Positions 1 through 12,085 of a stretch of 64,000 bases of DNA are shown here, one piece after another. Where the stretch lies: positions 628,001 to 692,000 of the forward strand of contig CANUEZ040000151.1 of assembly GCA_948099385.1 (NCBI GenBank), given 5' to 3'. The notes beneath the pieces are model-generated. The model was not told the origin of the DNA. It ran no database searches and saw only the letters and a list, made by a program, of their open reading frames with translations. The position numbers and the translations under genes were made by a program. Numbering within the stretch: the stretch's first letter is position 1; the number at the start of each line of letters is the position of its first letter. This DNA is from Fasciola hepatica (lineage: Eukaryota; Platyhelminthes; Trematoda; Plagiorchiida; Fasciolidae).

Positions 1-436
1 CCATCTCAAGACTATTTGTAACTTGCCTTTGTAGATGTCTTCGTATCTCATTCATTTCATTACAGTTCGAGAGCTGACATTTTTGTCCCAGTAGACTGAC
101 CAACTCTTTTTATTACATACTTGCGAATGAGTGCAGTAGAAGGGGTTGTACCCCTTAGCCACGAAGGCCCACTGTTTTATTGGAGATTACCGGTAACCGA
201 ACCCTGAGACTTGGAGTGGCGAAGAACCACATAAGGTCCCAATAGATCGGGTGTGGTAACGATCCGGACGACAGTGGATCACTGTCTACTACCCAAGTAA
301 CAGGTGATGGTGAGGATTCGAACCTCAGACCTCCGAGGTGGTGAGCAAACGCTCCAAACCACTCGACCAGCGAAATCCAGTGTCTTTGATGAACATCGGA
401 TCTAGGACCACAGGCGAAACCTGCTAGAGTTCATCC
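1..436 (-). mobile_element. RTE-type LINE fragment, split by a SINE
   Basis: Positions 1-106 are nearly identical to 8910-9015, and 373-436 match 7355-7410. Both matched stretches lie in the endonuclease/RT linker of the RTE elements further right. The two pieces are contiguous in those other copies, so the sequence between them (107-372) is an insertion. No reading frame survives. The fragment was seen by direct comparison within the window; the RTE assignment comes from the longer copy at 5176-8585. Confidence 0.75.
107..372 (-). mobile_element. tRNA-derived SINE, copy 1
   Basis: On the minus strand the unit begins with a tRNA-like head. It has an A-box-like TGGTCGAGTGG (359-369) and a B box GGTTCGAATCC (314-324), followed by an unrelated body of about 200 nt. 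The 3' end reads ATGTAATAAAAAG. The same head, body and end recur at 2194-2456, with body-only pieces at 446-576 and 11950-12085. A tRNA-like Pol III promoter plus a fixed body in several copies is the definition of a tRNA-derived SINE. The insertion sits inside an RTE fragment, so an RTE may be its mobilising partner, but the shared 3' tail needed to prove that was not established. Confidence 0.72.
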
Positions 437-445
437 CATTGTCGC

Positions 446-576
446 AAAGGCCCACTGCACTATAAGAGGTAACTGGCAACCTGAAGGATACTTAGAGTGG
501 AGAACAACAAAAGGTCCCTAAAGGTCAGGTGTGGTAACGAGCCGGACGACAGTGTATTGCTGTTTGCCACCAAAGA
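446..576 (-). mobile_element. SINE body fragment without tRNA head
   Basis: This stretch repeats the body of the SINE at 2194-2456, including the segments around 'ggcccactgcac' and 'gagccggacgacagtg'. It stops before the tRNA-like head, so it is a 5'-truncated or decayed copy on the minus strand. It lies just 70 bases from copy 1. Confidence 0.65.
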
Positions 577-2193
577 TGCGATTTTTTCATTTGTTTCTAT
601 AGATTCATGCACTTGGATCACATTTATCTTCCGACTCAAGGATAAGGAGTTCCTGCTTGTTGGACCTATAAAGCAAGTTCGGCTACACTAATTCGACTGA
701 ATGATCCCTAACGATTTTAGTCGACCTGATAACCCTGAAACCAACTGAGTACGATTTGCGGGCGAAACACGTGATGCTACGGTGCATGATCTCAACGTCT
801 AACAGAAATTCATACAAATCGGCCCATTCACATCGTGTTTACTGGTGACTTTATCAGTGCTGGTGAAGATAAATGTCTAGTTGGGCCACTTTGACAGGGG
901 AACAGTATCGTGGTCATAGCTCAAGACGGAAACCCTCCCATCCCCAATCAACTGAAGTCTGTCTCAGTAATGCTTTGTGGCCCAGATAAACCGTTAGTCT
1001 ACATAATTAGAACTCACTGAACCCAGCAGCCTAGTTATTCTACTTGATACCGCATTTCTAACCAAATGTGCTGCAAACGATTTTGTTCGAAAATAGTTCT
1101 AAAATAAATACGACCCGAAAATGTTCCCTGTTGGGAGTAATATTCCAATGAGTGTTTTTTGCTCGGTTTTCTATAGAGAACAGCAAAAGTGTTTCTCACA
1201 GGAACTTCATCGCAATCTATGAGGAAGGAGTGACTGTATACCCAGTCCACTGTGCCTATGCCTAACGGAGTTGTCTGCTTACGGTTAGACTTTTCCGTAA
1301 ACGGACGAACATATTTCAGTCGAAAAGATTTACATTTAGCGCATCAACGAGTCGAGGTGATTTTTTTCAAATTATACGTTGAAAATAGCTGGGAAATTCA
1401 GCCGAGACTCATGCCCTGTTTGTGAGTATTCAGGCCAGATAGGTAATCGTAGTTTCCGTAGATATCGATGCAGAAGGGCATGGATCGAAAAATGGAACGT
1501 GTGAAGGCGAGACAGTTACCCTTGCATCGATCACTATGTAAGGGGTAAGTGGAGTCCAAAAAGATTGTGCGCGAACTATTCACACGCTGTCAGGTGTAGC
1601 TCAAACAACTTATTCAGTGTTATCGAAAATACTCGACTAATAAGCCATCGGCAGGGGATTTTGACATTTTTCTTTAGCAGGTCAGAAAAAATAAAACGGG
1701 AACAAAGAAGAGCAACAGGGAAGAAACCCTGACATACGAAAGGATAAATATTACTCTGTTTGACGTCGAAATTTCTAAGCTTCTGGATATAAAACAATTG
1801 CGTCTCGTTTGATTTGCTGCGGAACTTGCAGTAGTTTCCAAGCGCAACACGTCCGCTAAGTCTACTGAGACATGATTGAAAAATGATTAAAACATTGTAC
1901 TGCAAACACCAGTTCGTTCCATAAAAATTGGGTAAAATTATTCTAACTATCATCCTCCGGTAAAATGTTTGATCAGATCACTTCTATGAAGTAACATATG
2001 GTGCATCCTCGTACACTGTTACCGGTGTCCACAAGTATTTCAGTTGGTCCTTGTAGTCATGGACTTTTATTTGGCATTGCATTCACTCTCAAACAGGAAA
2101 TGAAAGGAGCTGCACAATCAACCTTAAAAAGCAGTAGGTGTTGCATACATCATAAGTGACTACCAGTATGGGTTTTGCGCCCACCGATAAATT
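577..2193. other. No recognisable gene
   Basis: Only short open frames occur here, the longest about 125 codons on the minus strand (1576-1953), with no motif I recognise. The composition is fairly A/T-rich. I see no tandem repeat, tRNA or splice-supported exon chain. Confidence 0.5.
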
Positions 2194-2456
2194 CTTTTTA
2201 TTACATGATTGCGTTGAGTGCAACAGAAGGGGTACACCCCGTAGTCTCCAAGGCCCACTGCACCATGAGGGATAACTGGCAACAAAATTCTCGGACTCGG
2301 AGTGGAGAACAACAAAAGGTCCCAAAAGTTTAGGTGTGGTAACGAGCCGGACGACAGTGGATTACTGTTTATCACCAAAGTGATCAATGTCGGTGATGGG
2401 ATTCGAACCTGACCACCGAGATGATTGACAAACGCCCTAAACCACTCAACCACCAG
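2194..2456 (-). mobile_element. tRNA-derived SINE, copy 2 (full length)
   Basis: This copy has the same plan as the first. On the minus strand the A-box-like TGGTTGAGTGG lies at 2442-2452 and the B box GGTTCGAATCC at 2399-2409. A body of about 190 nt follows and ends in ATGTAATAAAAAG near 2194. The head cannot be a working tRNA because the arms do not fold into a proper cloverleaf and the sequence continues into the SINE body. It is useful as a reference for the other copies because both ends are present. Confidence 0.72.
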
Positions 2457-4479
2457 CAGTTTGTTGGGATACGTCTCGTATATATGGTCCACTGCAATGA
2501 ACAATTACGAAGAATCGCATCTGATACCACTAACAGCCTGCAAAGCCTTTGACTAAATGTGACCCAAAGCTTAATTGCCTAGGTGCTCGTATTTGGATTT
2601 TCAACTGAGCAGACGTTCCATTGCGATCCGATTCGACGACGTACACCAAGTGAATGCTGATGTTCACCAAGGTTCCGTACCATCCTCCACATAGTTCTTG
2701 CTTTGCATTAACGGTCACCTTTTCACCACTCCTAACCCCAATCATGATTTTACCGATCTGCCACCCTTGACTGCCCTGTGCCTTATCCTCCTCGTGCCTC
2801 ACCAGTTGACATCTCTCGCGATTGCTCTTATGTTTCTGTGTCGCTGAATTCCAATCTCAGACCGCCGTGTGTCCTTCGGAGCCGGAAAAACTTCTCTCTA
2901 TTATCATCCTCACAGTTTTAAATGCAGAATTAACAAGCGGACTGTTCTCTAGACTAGCCTTTATTGTTGAGCAGGTCTTCAGAATCAAGGAATCATTCCT
3001 GCTACTATAGTCGTGTTCGTTGTGTAGTAAAAATAATACTACATAATTGCGTTTCTTTTGAAAATAAACCCTGAACGAGAGTTACATTCAGACCGTACTG
3101 GGAACTGGCAACAATAGCTTTCAGGCAAAAGATTATAGTGCTACAAGATGACTTAATATGCACTGTTAGTCTTCATTCATCTAGATCACTGTAGAATATT
3201 ACCGCTAAATCAACTGACAAAACGATAAATCTAGTCACATACCTTAGTACCAGTTAGTGTGAACGTAGAATTCGTTTTCAACTAGGGGTCGGAACAGACT
3301 CAGAACATGAATATGAACACACTTGAGTGGTACACAATCACAAAGTCAATCGCGTAAGATACACATCATCCAGTGTTACACAGCCAACAACGATGATTTA
3401 CAGTTTGATCTTAACCTTTATCTTGAAGAACCCACAAATACTGTTTGCGAGTTCCGGTAAAAACGTGCACACCATGCATTATCACTAAGTCAAAGAAGAT
3501 AGTCAAATCTTGTGCAATTAGACCTTTGGGTCACGACTGATAAACCGAATGACAGGCTGCTTGGCAACTATCGACTCTGAAAATGGCCGGTAAGTGCCAA
3601 GAAGCCTGTCACTTGATGATGGACTCGGTTGACCGATCCGTACAGAGAAGAACTGTACACTGCCGGGCGTGTCCCCAGGCCGCGGACAGGTGGACGGTCG
3701 CAAACGTGGTTAACAGTGAACAATGTGGAATCACCAAATGAGCGGTTGTGGACGATCAGCGGTAGGGCTCAAGGATGCGCTGAGATTATCGCTTGGCTAG
3801 CATTCTCCACTTTGAAATGCAACATATCTGGTAACAGTACTATGATGTGGCAAGTATGCCCCGCCACTAAATTAGGTTATGGCTCCTTGTCGTGTTCCAC
3901 CTACACAACAAGGTTTTTCAGAGGCGAATAAACCGTACAGTTGGACACCGGCTGGACTAGACCAACGCTCCTGACGACGTACGCGCTTGGCTGTGCAAAG
4001 GCTAGAGGTCCACCCTCAAATAAAAAGCCTACTCTAAACCGAACGACTGGATAGTGCAGAAGCCCATAACGCAAACAACTATCAAACATATCACTATTAC
4101 GACGACTTACCGTTCTACTGATGTACCCCTACCAACAAATTTTATAAAGTGCTGCTTTTCCGTTGACATCATGTTCGATTTCAAACCGATGATGGTCGAG
4201 TGGATTAAAGCGATCGCTTACGAACTCAGAGGTCATAGATATGGATGCCAACATCGGTACCGGTTACTTTGATGGCAGATAGTAATCCGTTGTCATCGTT
4301 AAAACACCCGACCTACTGGAAACCTACGGAGTTCTTCATTCCAAGTCTCACGGTTTGGTGGTCGACTAAATCCAAACAGAGGAGCGGGCTTTGGTAGCTA
4401 CGGACTGTACCCCTTCCGCTGCCCTCATGCGCACGCATGCAATCAAAGAAACACAAAATGGTAAACACAATACATAATC
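2457..4479. other. No recognisable gene
   Basis: All open frames here are 100 codons or fewer and I recognise no domain. The only structure I note is a 16-bp imperfect inverted repeat at 3551-3610, listed separately. Past 4480 the sequence becomes the 3' end of an RTE element. Confidence 0.5.
3551..3610. repeat. Short inverted repeat / hairpin
   Basis: gacaggctgcttggca (3551-3566) pairs with the complement of 3595-3610 with one mismatch, leaving a 28-nt loop. It is in unassigned DNA with no neighbouring gene, so a role cannot be given. It could be chance or the remnant of a terminal repeat. Confidence 0.45.
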
Positions 4480-5173
4480 CAATGTCATCACCATCGTAAA
4501 GCGCTAAACAGAACGACCAGTCCCACTGACCACTACCTTTATCATCATGTTGCAAGTACAAATGGAAAGAATAAATATATACAAGGTGAATAGGGAATGC
4601 ACTTACACGAGTGGGAAAAGGAAACAATACTCTAATAACCAACACACACAATACACAGTCTAACCGTACTGACACACATTGACCAATTATTCTGATTCGA
4701 CACAAAGTGAAAACACAATCGCCACTGTTCACAGTTCGCTGCCATATCCTTCAGTGTCTCCAACCAACTGATTGACAGATCTTTTAGACCCCAAACACGA
4801 AGACTTGGGGCACCTACTTTTTCTAAGTTCGATGTACATTTTCTCATTCCCAGTTGCCACTTCATCTGTTGACCTCCACGTGCGTCCTCCCACTCACGAG
4901 GATGAATGGAAAACAGAGCATAGTATGATAGACATGTGTTTCCCATACACAACACGTGTCTCAACCAACGAACTCTACTTATCTGGATACGCTGATAGAA
5001 CATTCTCTGCACTAGTATCTAATACTCGATTTCTCACCTCAGCATTGCTTAATCGGTCATTCCATCCAATCTTAGCGAAACTACATAAACATCGATGGTT
5101 GAAAACCTCAAAGAGGCGCATATCTTCCGCACACAGACCCTAAATCTCGCAATCATACAACAGAACTGGGAGC
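4480..5173 (-). mobile_element. RTE-type LINE, 5'-truncated copy (RT C-terminus and 3' UTR)
   Basis: The minus strand encodes the C-terminal end of the RTE protein. It contains RWLRHVL and GWGLKDLS-type motifs (frame 4632-5012), matching RWLGHVLRM and GWGLKDPS in the longer copy at 5382-6338. About 150 nt of 3' UTR follow, down to about 4480. Homology stops abruptly at about 5173, where the tail of the next copy begins, so this is a typical 5'-truncated LINE insertion. It keeps no catalytic motif. Confidence 0.8.
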
Positions 5174-5175
5174 AC

Positions 5176-8100
5176 AGCATCATCATCATCATCATCGTAC
5201 AGCGTTAAACAGTAGGGCAAGCCCCACTGACCACTGCCTTTCTCACCATGTTGCACGCTGAACTAGAAAGTATGAATATACAAGATAGACAGGGAGTGGA
5301 CCCACATGGGTGGGAAAAGGGAAGAATGCCCTAGTAGCCAACACATGGAATACACAGTCTAACTGTACCAACGCACATCGGTCAGTCATTCTGATTCGAT
5401 AGAAAGTGACAACACAATCGCCACTGTTCGCGGTTCGCAGCCATATCCTTCAGTGTCTCCAGCCAACTGGTAGACGGATCTTTTAGACCCCAACCACGAA
5501 GACGTGAAGCACCTACTTTTCCTAAGTTCGATGTACATTTCCTCATTCCTCGTTGCCACGTCATCTGTTGACCACCACGTAGTTTCTTCCACTCCCTAGG
5601 AGGAACGGAGAATAGGACACGGTATGGTAGACGTGTGTTTGACATACGTAACACGTGTCCCAACCAACGAAGTCTACTAAGTTGGATACGCTGTGACAGA
5701 GAGTTCTCCGAATTAGTACCCAATACTCGATTTCTGACCTCAGCATTGCCTACTCGGCCAATCCACCCGATCTTATCGATACTACGTAAACATCGGTGGT
5801 CGAAAACCTCAAAACGACAAATATCTTCAGCACGCAGACTCCAAGTTTCGCAACCATACAACAAAACTGAACGCACTGCGGCACAGTATACACGACCTTT
5901 CAACTTCAGTGAAATATCTGATCGACGCCACAAGTGCTTCAATCCAGCGTACGCCGCTCGAGCCTTGGATATCCGCGTGCTCACCTCTACTACAGTGCTC
6001 CCATCCGTCGTCACGCTGCTGCTGAGGTAGGTGAAGTGGTCGACAACTGCCAACACCCCATCGAGCATCAAGCTCGGAATCGCTGACGTCCAGTCTTGTA
6101 ACATCACCTTGCACTTTGAAGGTGCAAAGCGCATGCCGAATGGAGCTACAGCTCTCCCAAGTTTATCTAACGCACGTCGAGCATGTTCCGTGGATTCGAA
6201 CAAACAGACAACGTCATCCGCGTTATCTAGGTCATACAGCTTCTCACTATTTCCTAGTTCGACGCCTACATCCTGAAGATTTTGCAACGCACTCTTCATT
6301 GTTTCGTCCCTGACGAAGTCGAACAGGAATGGAGACATGGGACATCCCTGTCGAAAACCACTGGTCGTTTCGAACCGACTGGATAGTACACCGTAGACTC
6401 TAAAGCGGCCAGAAGTGAGAATATAATGATCTCATTAGGTTCACGAACTTCTGGGGCATACCTTTTCGATGAAGAGTACTGAAAAGCGCTGCTCGATCAA
6501 CTGAATCGAAAGCGCCTTTCAAGTCTAAGAAAATCATTACTGTCGGTCGGCGGTGCGTGTGACGCGTTTCAAGTAGTCGGCGAAGAGTAAAAATCTGCTC
6601 CATGCATCCTCGACCTGAACGGAATCCAGCTGCTGTTCGCGGGCATTCCTCTCGCGAGCGGGTGTGAGACGGTGCAGTAGAATTGAGGCTAATACTTTGG
6701 TGACTATTGGAATTAAGCTAATCCTACGAGGATTACTACAGTCATTGCGTATTCCCTTCTTGAAGATGGGAACAATCAACGACTCACTCCATATTAACGG
6801 AATACGCTCCTGGTCCCAAATGTTACGGAGCAAAGAGGTAAGTGATTTTATCAAAACATTTCCACCCAGTTTGAAAAGAACTGGGGGAAGTTCGTCGGGA
6901 CCTGCCGCTTTCCCTCGCTTTAGTGATCGAATGCATGACTCTACTTCTACTTCCGATGGGGGCTCAAATGATACCACCCAAGGAGTCGCAGTTGTTGATA
7001 CAGGAGTAACTACACTAGCGTGTGGCCAGCTAAACTGTTCCTTGAAGTACTCGGTCCAACGGTCAAGCCTTTGCTGTTTGTTATGGATGGGTTCTCCATT
7101 CCTATCGCAAATCGTTTCACTGACCTGGATGCGCCGTCCACCGGTGTCACGAGTAGGTTTGAACAGTTTCTGACTGTTACCTGGAACAACTGCTATTTCC
7201 ATTTCTTCAGCTACCTTGACCTTGACCCACCAATTTTCGCGATCATTCTTAAGGCTTTTCGTAACTTGCCTTTGCAGCTTTCTCCGCATCTTATTCATCC
7301 CCTTACAGTTCGAGATCTGACGATTTTGCTCCATTATACTCAGCGACTCTTGCGAGTTCCAGTGTCTTTGATGGACAACGGATCTAGGACCACAGGCAAA
7401 ACCTGCTGCCATGTGCATCGCCCGTTTGATATGAGCCCAATGCTCATCTACATTCCTGTTCGTCGTAGATCCTAGCTCATGTGCTAACTTCTGCTCATAA
7501 CAGGTGTGTACTTCTGGATCACACAAAAGTTGCACGACTAATCGGGTTTGCGGTTTGCGACGATGACCATGGAGCTGGAATGATACTCGCATTAAAACTA
7601 ATGCATGGTCAGACTCTACGTACGTGGATCAGTAAGATCTACAGTTCTGAACAGAACTGTGCCACCGGTAGCTTACGGCGATATGATCAATCTGACTCAG
7701 AATACCTGTAGAGTTAAAGCGCCATGTCGCCATACGACGCGAGCTTTGTCGGGAATTCGTACTAGACACGAGGAACCGACTATCTGCACAAGACTAGGGA
7801 AGTCTATCCCCGTTATCTGTACGCTCAGCGGATAGGACACAACGCCCACCTAAACAGGCTTCTGACACACTAAGTTTGCCAACTTGTGCATTGAAGTCAT
7901 CAGGTAGCACTAAAATGTCAGAACCTTCACTGCTGCGAACGAGGGTGGCGAGTTCATCGTAGAACTTATCTTTCTGCAAGTCTGAGCTGCAGTCCGTTGG
8001 GGGCGTACGCCGAGATCACAAACAAATTGCGCTTAACACAACTATCCTTTCGAACGCCGACTGACCCTTGGAGTCTCACAGCACATAAACGACTGTTAAC

Positions 8101-8585
8101 AGGGATCCAGTCTAACAGGGCAGCCTCAGCCTTGTCAGTCAAGACTATTCCTACACCACGTTGACCCACAGCTTTGGTTGCTTCGTCTCCTGAGGTGCTC
8201 AGAAAATGCCTCGATGAGATACCAGGAGCAGTTAGCTGAATCACACTGCTCGAATCCTGGATACGCGTTTCACTTAAGCAGCAGACATCAATATTCAAAG
8301 AATCTAATGTGAGGGCTAGGCACGCCTGATGACCAGCCTGCATGAGAGTACGCACGTTGATGGAGCCGAGACTCAGAGGCTGACGAGGCTTGAGAAAATG
8401 TGAGTTATGCGATTGTGGATTATTTACGACACTATTTGACAGTGAACCGTTGCGAGTATCGACCGTGTTATCAGTGGGAGCATTATGGGTGGATAGATGG
8501 GGCAAAGAGGGATGTTTGGGGACAGAAGACAAAGGTTGAATAGAAGAGGGAATTCTGAGCAGTAGCCCACTTATCACTACTCACC
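5176..8585 (-). mobile_element. RTE-type LINE, nearly full length
   Basis: This 3.4-kb minus-strand element carries an apurinic-type endonuclease followed by a reverse transcriptase. About 200 nt of 3' UTR follow, ending in a (CAT)n/(ATG)n tail at about 5179-5197. The length, single EN-RT protein and short tandem tail fit the RTE clade, which includes the schistosome SR2 elements. Two further partial copies (4480-5173 and 8715-9650) flank it in the same orientation. The reading frame is broken several times, so it cannot move by itself. Confidence 0.85.
5382..8577 (-). pseudogene. RTE endonuclease-reverse transcriptase, frameshifted
   Basis: The product would nick target DNA and reverse-transcribe the element RNA. 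In order on the minus strand: a Ser/Pro-rich leader; the endonuclease start SINVRTL (about 8360) and LSETRIQD; a VLPDDFNAQVG motif where GDFNA is usual (about 7900); an endonuclease end with SQLDHIAV and SDHALV in shifted frames (about 7590-7650); then the RT (frame 7592-6537) with LKRGKAAGPDELP and VPIFKKG. LDLKGAFDSVDR, RT motif A, lies in a different frame (6603-6400). NADDVVCLF, motif C with N in place of Y, lies at about 6220 in frame 6338-5382. At least four frame changes show a dead copy. The C-terminal RWLGHVLRM and GWGLKDPS blocks are typical of RTE proteins. Confidence 0.85.
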
Positions 8586-8714
8586 CCACTCGATGCAATG
8601 GGCAGCGCGGTCCTGATTATCCTGCGCGACGACCGATGCAGTATGGAATTCTTTCTATTCGTGCACTTTATGGGATATGTTGGACGGGTACTGCTAGGGA
8701 GTAACTACAGTACC

Positions 8715-9650
8715 GCATGGCAATCTGAAGTGCTCCTTGAAGTATTCGGCCCAATCATCGAGCCTTTGCTCTATGCCATGAACAGGCTCCCCATTTCTAT
8801 CGCATATTGTTTCAGTAACCGGAGTTCTCTGACCATCGCTGTCGTGAATGACTTCGAACGGTTGCTAATTCCATTCCTTTGGCTACCTTAATCCATTACC
8901 TTTCTCGTTCCATCTCAAGACTATTTGTAACTTGCCTTTGTAGATGTCTTCGTATCTCATTCATTTCATTACAGTTCGAAAGCTGACGTTTTTGTTCCAC
9001 TAGACTGACCGACTCTTGAGAAATCCAGTGTGGATTCAGGAAGGCAGGCAAAACCTGCTGCCACGTACATCACCTGTTTGATATGGGCCCAGTGCCCATC
9101 TACATCAATGATGATCTTAGTTTCTAGCTCATGTGACAGCTTCTGTTCATAGACGGAACGAACTTCTAAGTTAGACAAACGTTGCACAGATAACCGGGTT
9201 TGCGGTTTGCGGCGATGATCACGGAGCTGGAATGAGACTCGCATTAAAATTAACGCATGATCCGCGCATGATGCGAACCAGAAAGATCTATAGTTATGAA
9301 CAGAACTGTGCCACCGATAGCTTACGGCGACATGGTCAACCTAACTCAGATTACCTGTAGAGTTATAGCGCCATGTCGCCGTACGACGCGAGCTCTGTCG
9401 GGAATTCGCACTAGACACGAATAGCCGACTATCTGCACAAGACTAGAGAAGCCTATCCCCGTTATCTGTACACTCAGCAGGTAAAGCACAACGCCCACCT
9501 AAACAGGCTTCTGACACACTAAGTTTGCCAACTTGTGCAGTTAAAGCACGAGCTAGCATTACAATGTCAGATTCTTTGCCCCTGCGAACGAAAGTGGTGA
9601 GTTCATAATAGAACTCATCCTTTGTGTCAGAGCTACAGTTCGCTAGTGGG
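8715..9650 (-). mobile_element. RTE-type LINE internal fragment
   Basis: The minus strand repeats the 7025-7980 part of the long RTE copy, i.e. the end of the endonuclease and the linker before the RT, including a frame (9244-8969) with RVSFQLRDHRRKPQTRL. Both ends are missing. The fragment is as diverged from the long copy as the truncated copy at 4480-5173. It ends at about 9650, next to an unrelated gypsy integrase remnant on the other strand. Confidence 0.78.
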
Positions 9651-9664
9651 CGCGTAACCTACCG

Positions 9665-10665
9665 TATTCCCCACAAAATGTGAAACCCGTGGAGACTCCA
9701 TGCCCAGGTTGTGCACAAATCAAGTCTCGCTTATTCAGCTCGCCATATGCTGCTCCCGTGAAAACGACACCACCTTTCGAAAGTATCGATTTTAAAGGAC
9801 CACTGCCGTTAATTCTCAATAATTACTATCTACTCATGCGCATCGACGAGTACTCCTGGTTTAGCTTCGCCTTCGAATGCTCCGATGATTCCTCGTTCAC
9901 TGTCATCAAATGCCTCTGCCAATCGTCCGTGATTCTTGGTACGCCGCCATTTGTCCATTCAGACAGACGTCCCTCGTTTGTGTCTTCAGAACTCCGAACT
10001 TTTTTCCACGAAAAAGGAATCGTAACCAGTACAACCACCAGCTACGGTCCGCAGGCAAACGGTTAAATGCGACACGAGCGCTATTTCGTTGGGACTAAAG
10101 ACTCATTGGGAAAGTGTCCTCCTTGATGCTTCACACTTTGTTCGGTCCTTGCTCTGCACATCCACAAACGCTACCCCTCACGAACGCTTATTTTCGTACT
10201 GTCACAAGTCCACCACTGGTATCACCTTGCCAACTTGGTAGTCAACCCCGGGTCAAGTTCTTGTTAAGAGAAATTCTCGCGCATCAAAGTATGATTCACT
10301 GGTAGATGAAGTGGAGCTCGTCGAATGTAATCCATAGTATGCTCGAGCACGTTTTCCCAGTGGCCGAGAGGAGACTGTTTCAATTAGACAGTTAGCTGCA
10401 GCGCAAGATAACTACCCGACATCCCCATTTTGCACCGTCAGACAGATCTTTAACAGGACATTCCTTGCGAAATTCAATGTACTTCTGACCCCGATATGCC
10501 AATCAACATACCAGTCTACCACTCCACAAGACACCTAACAAAATACACCAGACGTAGTTGATAATGCCACACAATTCATTATCGAACAACAGCGAACCGG
10601 ACCTTATTTTCTACGAAGTCGAGAAGCTCGAACCCCTGATAGCATTCCTGTTTTGGTCTACACTT
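9665..10665 (+). pseudogene. Ty3/gypsy retrotransposon integrase and pol C-terminus (CsRn1-like)
   Basis: The reading frame at 9680-10066 starts in the integrase zinc-binding region (CPGCAQIKSRL). It continues into the core with the first Asp in SIDFKGPLP and the second in VHSDRRPSF, and reaches SYGPQANG just before the catalytic Glu position. A stop and frameshifts follow. Shifted frames to about 10,400 encode GLKTHWESVLLDA, NATPHERLF and REETVSIRQLA. The NATPHERLF and SKYDSLVDEVEL blocks recall CsRn1-type elements of trematodes; that subgroup call is from memory of the family. The 5' part of pol is missing. A purine-rich run (about 10,716-10,728) could be the polypurine tract. Integrase inserts element cDNA into the host genome; this copy cannot. 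Confidence 0.8.
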
Positions 10666-11949
10666 TATAATCGTAAAAATCACTTCCAACGTTCGAGTGT
10701 CTACCCCTTTCCCCGGTGGGGGAGAATACCATATACTTCAACGTTGTCTGTTCTCATTTTCACTGGTAACACTCTAATAATCCTTTCCATTACTTTTCGA
10801 GCTGTACTTGAATAGCAAGTCTGATAAAGTTTACATTCAAGGCTCTTGTTCTCTGATTTTCACCGACCGATACGCTTGAGATTACGACAACAGGCGTAGA
10901 CCAAAATAAACAACAATCTTCGACTGATCCATGCCAGCGGTGACCAAGGACAATATGGCCAGAACCCAATGATGTGAAGACGTAAGAGGACGCCATCTCA
11001 GTCTACGCCGTTTATTTTGTACTCACCAGAATCAATCTGTGGTCAGAGCGCAGCTGGATGAGACGATCGCTATCATTAGTGCGATCGGCAGGAATAACAA
11101 ACGAGCTTCCGACGTACCTTTCAAAATACCCCAAACATTCAACGTGGGACTCACAGAATAATCAAAACAAAGGAAGCTAGATCCATTTCTAGTCACAGTA
11201 CTATCCAGCTGAAACCATTGTTGTCGAACATTGAAATTATCTACCATCGAAAACATTCTGTTAGCCATCTCTATTAGGCTTTTTTTGTTTGCACTCCATT
11301 AGACCGTAAAACTGGGGAAATAGCGGCTGAGTCGGCGATAAGATCTGTTGATGCTTGACGGGACGTTAGGCGAAGAACGTGTGGTGAATATAATGGGTAT
11401 ACAGAAAGAAACAGATCACGCTAGCTGAGAAATGCTGCCTTCACAGAAATGCAGGCGGACATTAATGACAACAGATATTCGTGGTCATTCCACAAAACAG
11501 AAAAGGTGTGAAAACCTCAATCAGTGAAAAGTTACCTGTATGGCATGTTCGACACCTCGGATGGAGTCTACGAGAACTGCCTTTCGTTTGCTAAGCCATT
11601 AGAAGATATGGCCTACTACTACTTCCTTAAACTCGTATTCCGAATTGAGTTCCCAGTGGGCAGCAACCAAAATCACTTCAACCAGTGCGCAGGTGATGGC
11701 TGCTTAAACTATGCTTCAATCCAGTGCTTGACCCAGGTCAAAAGCCACAGATAACTGGGACTTCGCTTCGTCTGATAATTGTCGGGCAAAATAGTTACCA
11801 CGATCTACTCTATGACACTAAACGTTTAGTAACACTCACATGAATGGGAAAGATGACATGAAGTGAAGACCTCGCATCATAAAAGCAATCATACTACCAC
11901 ATTAAAATACGTTGGATGCACAATGCAGACAAATGTCAGCTCGTCGAGA
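10666..11949. other. Possible gypsy LTR remnant, otherwise unassigned
   Basis: The sequence just after the polypurine-like run at about 10,716 would be expected to hold a gypsy 3' LTR, but there is no second copy in the window to define it. No protein motif is visible in the short frames here, including the 76-codon frame at 11524-11754. Confidence 0.35.
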
Positions 11950-12085
11950 TAGGGATAGCCGGCCACTAGACCCTGAGACTTAGAGTGGATAACCAAATAA
12001 TATAGGTTAGGAGTGGTAACGAGCCGGAGGGCAGCGGGGGTTGATCTACCACCGCTGCTGCTTCGTCGACCGCCGAAAAGAAGTA
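11950..12085 (-). mobile_element. SINE body fragment
   Basis: The segment holding 'accctgagacttagagtgga' and 'agtggtaacgagccgga' matches the body of the SINE copies at 107-372 and 2194-2456. The tRNA-like head and the 3' tail are absent or unrecognisable. Confidence 0.55.

Noticed and set aside
305..372. A tRNA gene on the minus strand (A and B boxes present)
   Set aside because: The arms do not pair as a full cloverleaf, the sequence runs on into a repeated body, and the same head plus body recurs at 2194-2456. It is a SINE head.
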